Source of the DNA: Deltaproteobacteria bacterium UBA5799
GTDB lineage: Bacteria; Desulfobacterota; GWC2-55-46
DNA: 11,173 nt
NCBI GenBank assembly: GCA_002418185.1
Contig: DIDN01000113.1
Coordinates: 17,470 to 28,642, forward strand
Direction of reading: 5' to 3'
Below, in pieces: positions 1 through 6,477 of this stretch. How positions within the stretch are numbered: the stretch's first letter is position 1; each line of letters opens with the position of its first letter. The notes under the pieces are model-generated. The model was not told the origin of the DNA and made no database searches. It worked only from the letters and a program-made list of their open reading frames with translations. The position numbers were made by a program, and so were the translations under genes.

Positions 1-89
1 TTTTTGTATACAGTATCCAGTGCTTAATTGTTCGCAAATTGAAAGGGCGCGCAAGGGGAATCAATCCCTTCCGGTCCTCGCAAATATGA

Positions 90-98
90 TGTTATAAT
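90..98 (+). promoter_or_regulatory. Extended -10 promoter of the rqcH operon
   Basis: A perfect TATAAT hexamer at 93-98 is preceded by TG at 90-91 with one base between, the extended -10 arrangement. No good -35 hexamer sits 16-18 bp upstream (around 69-75 reads TTCCGGT), which fits extended -10 promoters. Transcription would start about 104-106, only a few bases before the ATG at 108. A small inverted repeat (AAGGG at 53-57 and CCCTT at 66-70) lies just upstream and could be an operator or chance. Confidence 0.6.
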
Positions 99-107
99 CT
101 CCACCTT

Positions 108-1613
108 ATGGGGCCGCTCTTATTAAAAAATATCGTCTCCGAATTGAACGAAAGGCTTGTCGGCGGCATCGTCTCCAAAGTCCACCAGCCGGACGCCCGT
201 AACGTCCTTTTAAGGATATTCGCAAGGGGCAGGGAGGAGAGGCTCATCATATCCGCCCACCACAGGCTCGCAAGGTTGCACCTTACGGGGCTGGAATTCA
301 GGAACCCCCCTTCGCCGCTACGGTTCTGCGCGTTCCTGCGCAGCCGGATAACAAACGCCCGCATAGAGGGAATAAGCCAGTCGGACCTCGAGAGGATAGC
401 CTCTATCGACCTGAGCGCCGGGAAAGGGGAGGAAAGGGAAGCATTACGCCTCGTCTGCGAGCTTACGGGCAAGTCGGCCAATATCATACTCGTCGAACGG
501 GAAGGTGTCGTGCTCGACGCCTTGAGGCGCTTCGAGCCCGAGACCTCGGTCCGGGCCGTTATGCCGGGCTTGAGGCTTTCACCGCTGCCGTTGCCGGAAA
601 AACCGCTTGCCGAAGAGGCCGTCACGAGGAGCGAGGGAGAGGGCTGGAACGAGGCGGCAGACAAATTCTATTCCGCTCTCGTCCGGGCAGAGGGATTTTC
701 GGCCCGTAAGGGCGGGATAAAAAAGACGATCACGGAGGCCGAGAAAAAGCTCAAGAGGAAGCTTAAAAACCTCGAGGGCGACAGGACGAAGGCCCTCGTT
801 GAGGTAGAGAACTACAAGACTGGAGAGCTCCTTACCGCCAACTTCCATCTCCTTAAGCGGGGCATGAAGGAGGCCGAGGTCATTGACTATACGAAAGACC
901 CGCCCGGGCCGGTTTCAGTAAGGCTCGACGAGAGGCTCGGCCCTGCCGAGAACGTTGAAAGGTATTTCAAGCGGGCCAGGAAGGCGAAGAAGGGCCTTAA
1001 GCTGCTTGAAGGGCGCCTCCCTCAAGTCGAGGAGGAGCTTGAGTACGTTGGCTCCCTCGTCTATCAGCTGGAGGAGGCCGGAGACGTCTCGGAGCTTTCA
1101 GCGCTTGAGGACGAGCTTCAAAAAGGTGGTTATATAAGGAGAATGGAAAAGGAGAAGGTGAAGGAGCCAGCCAGGGCAGAGCCCATAAGGAGGTTCAAGT
1201 CCTCGGACGGCTTCGAGATACTCTGCGGAAAGAGCGGGCAGGGAAACGACCTCCTCGTGTCCGAATACGCGTCCAACGAAGACATCTGGTTCCACGCCAG
1301 AAATATGCCCGGCTCCCACGCGCTCATAAAGGCCGGAGGCAGGGCCGGGGATATAACGAAAAAGACAATCGAGGAGGCGGCGTCCCTCGCGGCCTTTTAC
1401 AGCAAGGGGAAGAACGCTTCGAAGGTTGACGTGATATACACTGAAGCCAGGAACGTCAAGAAGCCCCGTGGGGCGAAGCCCGGCATGGTCGCGGTAAGGG
1501 AATACAAGAGCGTGGCCGTAAGGCCCGGCCTCCCCGGGGAAGCCGTTGACGGAGATAACGGGGGAGAAGACAGGGGAGGGGATAAGGCCGGGCGCAAGGG
1601 GAGGACGTCTTGA
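108..1613 (+). CDS. rqcH: NFACT-family ribosome quality control protein RqcH (Rqc2 homolog), short form
   Basis: This 501-residue protein belongs to the NFACT family (RqcH/Rqc2/FbpA). In bacteria RqcH binds stalled 50S subunits carrying peptidyl-tRNA and directs C-terminal alanine tailing for degradation. The NFACT-N part is at about 1-165 (NELNERLVGG-like start, HQPD at 26-29, SAHHRLARLHLT around 49-60). A charged coiled-coil region spans about 200-345, and the NFACT-R (DUF814) core spans about 365-472, with DIWFHAR at 392-398 and GSHALI soon after. The start is the only possible one in frame: a stop (TGA at 87-89) lies upstream and the first conserved residues follow at once. There is no Shine-Dalgarno sequence. 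Oddities are a length about 70 residues below Bacillus-type RqcH, no visible helix-hairpin-helix segment, and ER (95-96) where Bacillus has DR. The tail after 472 is Gly/Asp/Arg-rich and looks disordered. It heads a three-gene unit. Confidence 0.88.
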   Translation: MGPLLLKNIVSELNERLVGGIVSKVHQPDARNVLLRIFARGREERLIISAHHRLARLHLTGLEFRNPPSPLRFCAFLRSRITNARIEGISQSDLERIASIDLSAGKGEEREALRLVCELTGKSANIILVEREGVVLDALRRFEPETSVRAVMPGLRLSPLPLPEKPLAEEAVTRSEGEGWNEAADKFYSALVRAEGFSARKGGIKKTITEAEKKLKRKLKNLEGDRTKALVEVENYKTGELLTANFHLLKRGMKEAEVIDYTKDPPGPVSVRLDERLGPAENVERYFKRARKAKKGLKLLEGRLPQVEEELEYVGSLVYQLEEAGDVSELSALEDELQKGGYIRRMEKEKVKEPARAEPIRRFKSSDGFEILCGKSGQGNDLLVSEYASNEDIWFHARNMPGSHALIKAGGRAGDITKKTIEEAASLAAFYSKGKNASKVDVIYTEARNVKKPRGAKPGMVAVREYKSVAVRPGLPGEAVDGDNGGEDRGGDKAGRKGRTS

Positions 1614-2062
1614 AGGTAAGGCACACCTTCCTTTTCGAGGAGGGCTTCTGGGTGGCGACAGGGGAGTATTTCGATAGCGTAGGCAGGCCGGTAGCCCTGG
1701 AAGGCACGGCCCGGATTACCCACGGGAAGGGGCTTTGGAAGAGCCGGGGCGTCATGAGGCTCGCCTCTCAGGGCGGGGCCGATATCGAGAACAACTTCGA
1801 TATCAGGCCCTTCGAGGGCAGGGACCACACGGGCTGGACGTCCATGAACCCCGCCCTGGGGCGGTTGACCGGCCTTTTCGTCATCGTGGACGACACCATC
1901 GTATCCACCATATCCTCCGAGGACGGCCGGTTCTCCGGGATAGAGTGCCTTCAGAAGGTCTCGGACTTCCATTACCGTACAAGGGGCTTCATCTTCAAGG
2001 GAGACGAGAAGGTCTCGTCCTGGGCGGCGGACCTCGTACGGAAGACCGAGGGTATGCACTGA
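1610..2062 (+). CDS. Unrecognised 150-residue protein translationally coupled to rqcH
   Basis: I do not recognise the family. The start is TTG at 1610, overlapping the rqcH stop in a TTGA arrangement, with a strong AAGGGGAGG Shine-Dalgarno at 1596-1604 inside the rqcH tail. The protein has no signal peptide, membrane segment or cysteine cluster; its single Cys is at 113. It alternates polar and hydrophobic residues as a beta-rich fold would. Distinctive stretches are WTSMNPALGRLTG at 77-89, FVIVDDTIVSTISSEDGR at 90-107, and YRTRGFIFK followed by SSWAADLV toward the C-terminus. The pattern could fit a small beta-barrel or lipocalin-like fold (inference only). It is probably cytosolic and cotranscribed with rqcH and the downstream radical SAM gene. 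Nothing in the sequence proves a role in ribosome rescue. Codon use matches the neighbours. Confidence 0.75.
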   Translation: MKVRHTFLFEEGFWVATGEYFDSVGRPVALEGTARITHGKGLWKSRGVMRLASQGGADIENNFDIRPFEGRDHTGWTSMNPALGRLTGLFVIVDDTIVSTISSEDGRFSGIECLQKVSDFHYRTRGFIFKGDEKVSSWAADLVRKTEGMH

Positions 2063-2073
2063 GCCGGAGCGAC

Positions 2074-2988
2074 ATGCCTGAACTCTACAACACCCTTTCA
2101 TCCCACCTTAAATCCCTCTTCGGCTGCAGGGTCTTCAGGGTGACTATCGACACCGGGCTCCTATGCCCGAACCGGCGCGGCGCGGCGCGCGGCGGCTGCT
2201 CCTTCTGCGTCGAGTCCACGCTCGTTTCCAGGACCTTTGAGGCTGGCATGGGCGTAAGGGAGCAGCTCCTCTCAGGCATCGAGTACGTAGGGAAAAGGTA
2301 CAGGGCGGAAAAATTCATAGCCTATTTCCAGCAGGGCACGAGCACGAACGCGCCCGTTGATTTATTGCGCGGATATTTCAGGGAGGCCCTTATGCCCGAG
2401 GTGGCCGCAATAGCCGTGGGCACGAGGCCGGACTGCTTGGACGACGCTACACTCGGGCTCCTTCGGGAGCTGGGCGAAGAGAGGCCCATTTGGGTGGAGC
2501 TGGGGCTCCAGTCGGCCAATGACAGGACGCTTTCGAGGATAAACAGGGGGCACACGTCCGGAGATTTCAGAGAGGCCGTCGTCCGGGCAACAGGGCGGGG
2601 CATAAAGGTGTGCGCCCATGTCATAATAGGGCTTCCGGGCGAGGGTGAGGCCGACTACCTTAATACGGCAGACTTCCTTGCGGGCCTTCCTGTTTGGGGC
2701 GTGAAATTCCACCAGCTCCAGGTGGTAAAGGGCTCTGCCCTCGAGGAGGAGTGGAGGCGGGGAGAGGCAAGGACGCTTTCACTCGACGAGTACGCGGACG
2801 CGGTTGTAAAGTGCCTTGAGCGCCTTCCGGAAGAGGTGGTGGTGCACCGGCTCTCAGGGGATGTGCCCGGGGAACTACTCGTCTCGCCGGTCTGGGGGGT
2901 AAACAAGTTCAAGGTGATAGAAAGGATTACGGGTCTTTTGAGGGAGCGCCGCACCAGGCAGGGGGCAAAGTCCGGCAGGCGGGCTTGA
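2074..2988 (+). CDS. Radical SAM protein, YhcC/TIGR01212 family
   Basis: A 304-residue radical SAM enzyme of the YhcC (TIGR01212) family, whose substrate I do not claim to know. The iron-sulfur cluster cysteines are C31, C42 and C45, an elongator-like wide spacing (CX10CX2C) within CPNRRGAARGGCSFC. Further family hallmarks follow in order: AYFQQGTSTNAP at 83-94, GTRPDC at 116-121, WVELGLQS at 140-147, INRGH at 156-160, HVIIGLPGE at 182-190, and HRLSGDVP at 258-265. The reading frame is open much further upstream (to 1735), but homology begins at the ATG at 2074, which has GGAG at 2065-2068; the longer version would overlap the preceding gene. It ends with a basic tail. It lies 11 nt after the previous gene, so it is probably the last member of the rqcH transcription unit. 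Confidence 0.92.
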   Translation: MPELYNTLSSHLKSLFGCRVFRVTIDTGLLCPNRRGAARGGCSFCVESTLVSRTFEAGMGVREQLLSGIEYVGKRYRAEKFIAYFQQGTSTNAPVDLLRGYFREALMPEVAAIAVGTRPDCLDDATLGLLRELGEERPIWVELGLQSANDRTLSRINRGHTSGDFREAVVRATGRGIKVCAHVIIGLPGEGEADYLNTADFLAGLPVWGVKFHQLQVVKGSALEEEWRRGEARTLSLDEYADAVVKCLERLPEEVVVHRLSGDVPGELLVSPVWGVNKFKVIERITGLLRERRTRQGAKSGRRA

Positions 2989-3019
2989 AAAATCCCGGAC
3001 ACGGCGGAGCGTTTTTTTT
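2970..3019 (+). terminator. Possible weak terminator after the radical SAM gene
   Basis: A 6-bp inverted repeat (GTCCGG at 2970-2975, CCGGAC at 2995-3000) straddles the stop codon, and a run of eight T follows at 3012-3019. The T run is about 11 nt from the stem, so this is not a classical intrinsic terminator. The same T run forms part of the promoter of the next gene. Confidence 0.3.
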
Positions 3020-3027
3020 GGTATACT
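3019..3027 (+). promoter_or_regulatory. Extended -10 promoter for the M29 aminopeptidase gene
   Basis: TATACT at 3022-3027 is preceded by TG at 3019-3020 with one base between, an extended -10 element directly after a T8 tract. The -35 position (about 2999-3004) shows no good match. Transcription would start about 3034, giving a leader of roughly 48 nt that contains the strong ribosome site GGAGGT at 3070-3075. Confidence 0.55.
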
Positions 3028-3081
3028 GACCTGAGCGCCTGAAAATCACAGAAATCGAATATAGATTCCGGAGGTACGAAA

Positions 3082-4152
3082 ATGGCAGACCCGCGCGTTG
3101 AAAAGCTTGCGTCAATACTGGTCAGGCATTCCCTTGGAGTCAGAAAAGGCGATACCGTCCTCATAAGCTCGTCCACGGAGCTTGCAAAGCCGCTGGTGCT
3201 CGAGGTCTTCAGGGAGGTATTGAAGGCCGGAGGGCACCCGTTGACCAGCATAGGTTTCGAGGAGACCTCGAACATATTCTTCGACATGGCGAAAAAAGAG
3301 CAGGTCGCCTTTTTCCCGAAGACAAAGCTCTTCGAGGCCAAGAACATAGATTGCTTTGTGAACATACGGGCGTCCGCCAACAAAAAGGCGCTATCAAATG
3401 TCGACCCCAGGGTCGTCGGCGACAGGAGCAAGGTGCTCCGGCCCATAAGCGAGGAGATAGTGAACCGGAAGAGATGGGTCCTCTGCAACTTCCCCACGAA
3501 CGGTCTTGCGCAGGAAGCGGACATGGGCCTCGAGGAGTACGAGGACTTCGTCTACAGCGCCACCAACATCGACTGGAACAGGGTGAGGCGGAAAGAGATG
3601 AAGCTAAAGGCCGCGCTCGACAGGGCCAAAGAGGTGAGGATAGCCGGCAAGGACACCGATTTGAAGATAGGGATAGCAGGGCGTAAGTCCATCCCCTGCT
3701 ACGGCGAAAGGAACATGCCCGACGGCGAGGTCTTCCTCTCGCCCATCGAGGACTCCGCAGAGGGCCATATCTACTACGAGATGCCCGCCATATACCAGGG
3801 CCGCGAGGTCACGGGCATAAGGCTCAGGTTCAAGGGCGGCAAGGTCGTGGAGGCGAGCGCCGACAAGAACGAGGACTTCCTCATAGCCATGCTCGACACC
3901 GACAAGGGTGCGCGCTTCCTCGGAGAGCTCGGCGTGGGCGTGAACTACGGCATACGGAAGTTCACGAAGGACATCCTCTTTGACGAGAAGATAGGCGGCA
4001 CCGTTCACCTCGCGGTCGGCAGGTCCTACGAGGAGGCCGGGGGCAAGAACGTCTCGGCCATACACTGGGACATGATAAAGGACCTCCGGAAGGGCGGGGC
4101 CATATACCTCGACGGGAAGGCCATACAGAAGAACGGCAGGTTCCTGATTTAG
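3082..4152 (+). CDS. M29-family (thermophilic/AmpS-type) metallo-aminopeptidase
   Basis: A 356-residue member of peptidase family M29, cytosolic dinuclear-metal aminopeptidases that trim N-terminal residues. The metal-binding set is visible: E216 in NMPDGE, E282 in GELGVG, H309 in GGTVHLAVG, and H328 with D330 in IHWD. A tyrosine seven residues after the histidine (Y316) matches the proposed catalytic Tyr of the family. The 66-residue spacing between the two glutamates also agrees with what I recall for AmpS-type enzymes. There is no signal peptide. It is somewhat shorter than the roughly 400-410 residues usual for AmpS/PepS, with the reduction probably in the N-terminal domain. The start ATG has GGAGGT six nt upstream. 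The gene appears monocistronic, with its own promoter, and converges on the membrane-protein gene beyond a large palindrome. Confidence 0.9.
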   Translation: MADPRVEKLASILVRHSLGVRKGDTVLISSSTELAKPLVLEVFREVLKAGGHPLTSIGFEETSNIFFDMAKKEQVAFFPKTKLFEAKNIDCFVNIRASANKKALSNVDPRVVGDRSKVLRPISEEIVNRKRWVLCNFPTNGLAQEADMGLEEYEDFVYSATNIDWNRVRRKEMKLKAALDRAKEVRIAGKDTDLKIGIAGRKSIPCYGERNMPDGEVFLSPIEDSAEGHIYYEMPAIYQGREVTGIRLRFKGGKVVEASADKNEDFLIAMLDTDKGARFLGELGVGVNYGIRKFTKDILFDEKIGGTVHLAVGRSYEEAGGKNVSAIHWDMIKDLRKGGAIYLDGKAIQKNGRFLI

Positions 4153-4189
4153 GCCCTTAAAAATTCCACTTTCCCCCTGTCTCTTCGTT

Positions 4190-4249
4190 AGGGCGGAAGT
4201 AAAAATGCTCGCATATTTTCATATATGCTCCGCTTTTTACTTCCACCCT
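4190..4249. repeat. 60-nt near-perfect palindrome between convergent genes
   Basis: Bases 4190-4205 pair with 4234-4249 with one mismatch (C4194 opposite A4245). The stem continues through GC/GC (4207-4208 with 4232-4233, T4206 bulged) and GCATAT/ATATGC (4211-4216 with 4223-4228) to a 6-nt loop. It lies 37 nt after the aminopeptidase stop and 68 nt from the stop of the opposing gene. The arm sequence GGAAGTAAAAA/TTTTTACTTCC puts A and T runs within the stem. It could act as a bidirectional terminator, but its length suggests a dispersed palindromic repeat family. Confidence 0.75.
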
Positions 4250-4255
4250 GCCTCG

Positions 4256-4285
4256 ACCTCGGAAAAAAGTTCTGATTTTTGAGGT
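4256..4285. repeat. Small hairpin next to the large palindrome
   Basis: ACCTC at 4256-4260 pairs with GAGGT at 4281-4285, and the adjacent A run (4263-4268) pairs with TTTTT at 4276-4280 across a GG bulge. It may be part of the same repeat as the larger palindrome, or it may help terminate the minus-strand gene. A perfect TATTTAAATA palindrome follows at 4291-4300. The rest of the intergenic region shows nothing else. Confidence 0.4.
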
Positions 4286-4316
4286 GCCTATATTTAAATA
4301 GAGACATGCAGGCAGG

Positions 4317-5549
4317 TCATCTCTTTTTTATAACCTCTATGTGCCTGTCCGGGTTTATCGGTATCTGAACACTGGGCGCTTCTCCAATGAGGCGGCTCCA
4401 GCCTGCCCAGTAGTGGTCTTCGAACGGCTCGGAACGGAAGCCCGAGACGAGCGATGATGCGAGGCCTGCCACAAGGAGCGCCTTTATGACACGCCCCCTC
4501 CATGCCCCCTCCATGCCAATGAGCGATATCAAAGACCATGCGATCATGACATAGACGAGGTAGGAGTACCTTGCTCCGTTATCCGGCGGCACGAGCGTAA
4601 GCGGGTTGGACTTGAATTTAACAAGGGTGGCGAGAAAGACAGCTGACATGAAGCCCAGGTAGACCAATACCTGGAACCGTCTCGTCTTTTCGGACCGGAA
4701 GGCAAGAAAGGCGATAAACAGCAAGAGGAGCGCGAACAACGCCGTAAGCATGAAGGGATTCAAATCGTAAGGCAGCGAGTTCCCCAGGAACAGGTTCCCG
4801 AAGAATTTACGGCCGATTACCGAGGCGAATACAAAGAGGTTGTCGGGGGCCCTCTCCACCTCCGCCACCTGGCCCGTTGCCATGAAAAAGACCTGCACGG
4901 CGGCTACCGCAAGGGCCGCGAGCAGGATGCCGGCGTTATAACGTCCCCTCTTTTTATAGAGCCTAAGGGCGAAAAACGGCGCCAGGAAGACGATGAAAGG
5001 CCCCGTGAGGCCGCAGAACACGACGGCGGCGAAGTCGAGCGCGGACTGGACTTTCACATTGCCGTATCTCGGGTGCGGCTCCTCCTTCAGAAGGGTTACT
5101 AAAAGGAGAAGGGCGAGCATCCACTGTATGTTGGTGATATTGAGGAAGACCTCTCCGCCGTAGTGGGGCACGAGCACGACCGAGAGGGCAAGGAGGGGCT
5201 TGTTGCCAGCGTCGAACCTCGCTGAAAAGACGCTTGTGACCACGAGGAGCGTAAGCGCGAGGCTCAGGTAGTTATAGACGAAAGGCGCGGCGTAGTACGG
5301 GAAGAATGCGTCGGAGAAGAGCGCCGCGAGCCTCGGGACCAGGTGCAGGTAGCCCGCGTAAGGGTTGAAGACCGCGGAAGGCCCCTGCTCGTACTGCTCT
5401 ATGAAGAACACGGTCGCGTCCTCGGCCCAGAACTGGGGATACGTGAGCGCGTCGGTCTTCCGTATGAGCAATAATACGGCGGATGCCGCAAGGACCAGAA
5501 GGGCAGTGGACCTGGAAAAGGGCGGTTCTTTTTCGGGGGGATGCGGCAC
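4317..5549 (-). CDS. Polytopic inner-membrane protein, possible GT-C-type glycosyltransferase
   Basis: A 410-residue integral membrane protein with about ten hydrophobic segments. The first is at about 14-29, others include LLALSVVLVP, MLALLLLVTLL, ILLAALAVAAVQVFF, FMLTALFALLLLFIAFLAF and YLVYVMIAWSLISLIG, and the last is near 360-378. After the first segment comes PQFWAEDATVFF (38-49), with E43-D44 in the first predicted periplasmic loop, then YAGYLHLVPRLAAL. An acidic pair in that loop is characteristic of GT-C enzymes, which use polyprenyl-phosphate sugars as donors. This makes a role in envelope glycan or lipid modification plausible but not shown. The start is GTG at 5549 (CAC on the plus strand), with only a weak AAGAG upstream. 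It is divergent from gmhA, which makes LPS precursors, and that loosely supports an envelope role. Confidence 0.8.
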   Translation of the reverse strand: MPHPPEKEPPFSRSTALLVLAASAVLLLIRKTDALTYPQFWAEDATVFFIEQYEQGPSAVFNPYAGYLHLVPRLAALFSDAFFPYYAAPFVYNYLSLALTLLVVTSVFSARFDAGNKPLLALSVVLVPHYGGEVFLNITNIQWMLALLLLVTLLKEEPHPRYGNVKVQSALDFAAVVFCGLTGPFIVFLAPFFALRLYKKRGRYNAGILLAALAVAAVQVFFMATGQVAEVERAPDNLFVFASVIGRKFFGNLFLGNSLPYDLNPFMLTALFALLLLFIAFLAFRSEKTRRFQVLVYLGFMSAVFLATLVKFKSNPLTLVPPDNGARYSYLVYVMIAWSLISLIGMEGAWRGRVIKALLVAGLASSLVSGFRSEPFEDHYWAGWSRLIGEAPSVQIPINPDRHIEVIKKR

Positions 5550-5610
5550 GCGTACTCTTGTCCCGGACAGGTTTCAGCGGCGAGCCCGGCTTCTCGTGGA
5601 TTCTCCCGCG

Positions 5611-5639
5611 ATTATATAATCCGTGCGCGTTGAAATCAA
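5611..5639 (-). promoter_or_regulatory. Sigma70-type promoter of the membrane-protein gene
   Basis: On the minus strand, TTGATT (5634-5639) and TATAAT (5611-5616) are separated by exactly 17 bp. Transcription should start near 5604, giving a leader of about 55 nt. The -10 is half of a perfect ATTATATAAT palindrome (5611-5620). Confidence 0.7.
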
Positions 5640-5662
5640 TTCCTTATTCGGCCTGAATTTTC

Positions 5663-5692
5663 TTGACTGCGAAACGCCTAAGAAGATATTAT
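5663..5692 (+). promoter_or_regulatory. Sigma70-type promoter of gmhA
   Basis: TTGACT at 5663-5668 and TATTAT at 5687-5692 are separated by 18 bp. Transcription should start around 5699-5700, leaving about 32 nt before the gmhA ATG. It is divergent from the promoter at 5611-5639; the two -35 elements are 23 bp apart, so a shared regulator could act on both. Confidence 0.65.
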
Positions 5693-5731
5693 CTGAGTGC
5701 CTGTGTCAAGTCGTAAGGCCCGGAAATAAAG

Positions 5732-6316
5732 ATGAAAAATGACGAGATAGCGGCAAGGTCCTTTAACGAGAGCATCAGGGCCAAGGAGAAGTTCCTGACC
5801 CCGGAGAACGTCTCCGCCCTGGTGCGCTCGGCGGAGCTCGTGGCCGATGTGTTCAGGAAAGGCGGGAAGCTCCTCATAGCCGGAAACGGCGGCTCCGCCG
5901 CGGACGCACAGCACCTCGCAGCCGAGTTCGTGAACAGGTTCGAGGTCGAGCGGCCCCCGCTCCCGGCCCTGGCGCTCACGACCGATTCTTCCGCGCTTAC
6001 GAGCATCGGGAACGACTACTCCTTCGACGAGGTCTTCTCAAAGCAGGTCGCCGCGCTCGGAAGGCCCGAGGACGCGTTCGTGGCCATAACCACGAGCGGC
6101 AACTCCCGCAATATCCTCAGGGCCGTGGAGGCCGCAGGGGCCGCGGGCATGAAGGTTATAATACTCACGGGAAAGGGCGGCGGGCTCCTTGCCGGAAAGG
6201 GCGACGTACTCATAAACGTCGACTCGACCAGGACCGCCCGCATACAGGAGGTCCACATCACCTTCTGCCACGCGCTATGCGAGCTGGTGGACCACATGCT
6301 CTTCCAGAAGGTTTAG
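5732..6316 (+). CDS. gmhA: Phosphoheptose isomerase (sedoheptulose-7-phosphate isomerase)
   Basis: A 194-residue SIS-domain isomerase. It converts sedoheptulose 7-phosphate to D-glycero-D-manno-heptose 7-phosphate, the first committed step of ADP-heptose synthesis for the LPS inner core. The phosphosugar-binding GNGGSAADAQH is at 51-61 and the second SIS motif TSGNSRN at 121-127. Catalytic residues match E. coli GmhA numbering: E65 in AAEF and H180 near the C-terminus, with H61 and Q172 also conserved. These argue against a DiaA-type paralog. The ATG is preceded only by a weak GGAAA site. The gene is monocistronic as far as visible: divergent from a membrane protein upstream and followed by a repeat element whose left end overlaps its TAG stop. 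No other heptose-pathway gene is in the window. Confidence 0.93.
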   Translation: MKNDEIAARSFNESIRAKEKFLTPENVSALVRSAELVADVFRKGGKLLIAGNGGSAADAQHLAAEFVNRFEVERPPLPALALTTDSSALTSIGNDYSFDEVFSKQVAALGRPEDAFVAITTSGNSRNILRAVEAAGAAGMKVIILTGKGGGLLAGKGDVLINVDSTRTARIQEVHITFCHALCELVDHMLFQKV

Positions 6317-6464
6317 CAGGCTGCTGAAAAAGCCCTTGAATGCGTCGTCTTGAAATCGGACACTCCGGCATGCAAAAGTACGCCTCGTTCCTGATTTTTC
6401 GACTCCTTGCATCTTGGGCTTTTGAGCGGCCTGAAAGTGATTTTGAGTTTTCAGCAAACTGTTA
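6314..6464. mobile_element. MITE-like inverted-repeat element with two candidate right ends
   Basis: The left end (CAGGCTGCTGAAAAAGCCC, 6317-6335) has two partners. The inner right end at 6416-6433 matches its reverse complement at 16 of 19 positions, including a perfect AAAAGCCC/GGGCTTTT pairing. The outer right end, TTTTCAGCAAACTGTTA at 6448-6464, matches 6314-6330 at 14 of 17. There is no coding capacity, so a transposase would have to act in trans. The element fills nearly the whole 161-bp gap after gmhA and shares the gmhA stop codon. The body resembles repeats I associate with Deltaproteobacteria and Nitrospirae; that link is memory, not a search. Confidence 0.7.
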
Positions 6465-6477
6465 GGGAACTTACTGA

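Noticed and set aside
5..12. TGTATACA palindrome resembling a GntR-type operator
   Set aside because: It is only 8 bp, about 80 bp from the promoter -10, and has no second copy or regulator gene nearby.
1735..2073. N-terminal extension of the radical SAM gene to an upstream ATG
   Set aside because: The extra 113 residues lie out of frame over the upstream gene and are low-complexity; family homology starts at 2074, which has its own ribosome site.
2655..3524. Minus-strand open frame of 289 codons across the radical SAM and M29 genes
   Set aside because: It is antisense to two motif-supported genes, Ser/Arg-rich, and crosses an intergenic promoter region.
5615..5620. Plus-strand TATAAT within ATTATATAAT as a gmhA promoter
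   Set aside because: There is no -35 at the right distance; the palindrome is better explained as the minus-strand -10, and gmhA has a better promoter at 5663-5692.
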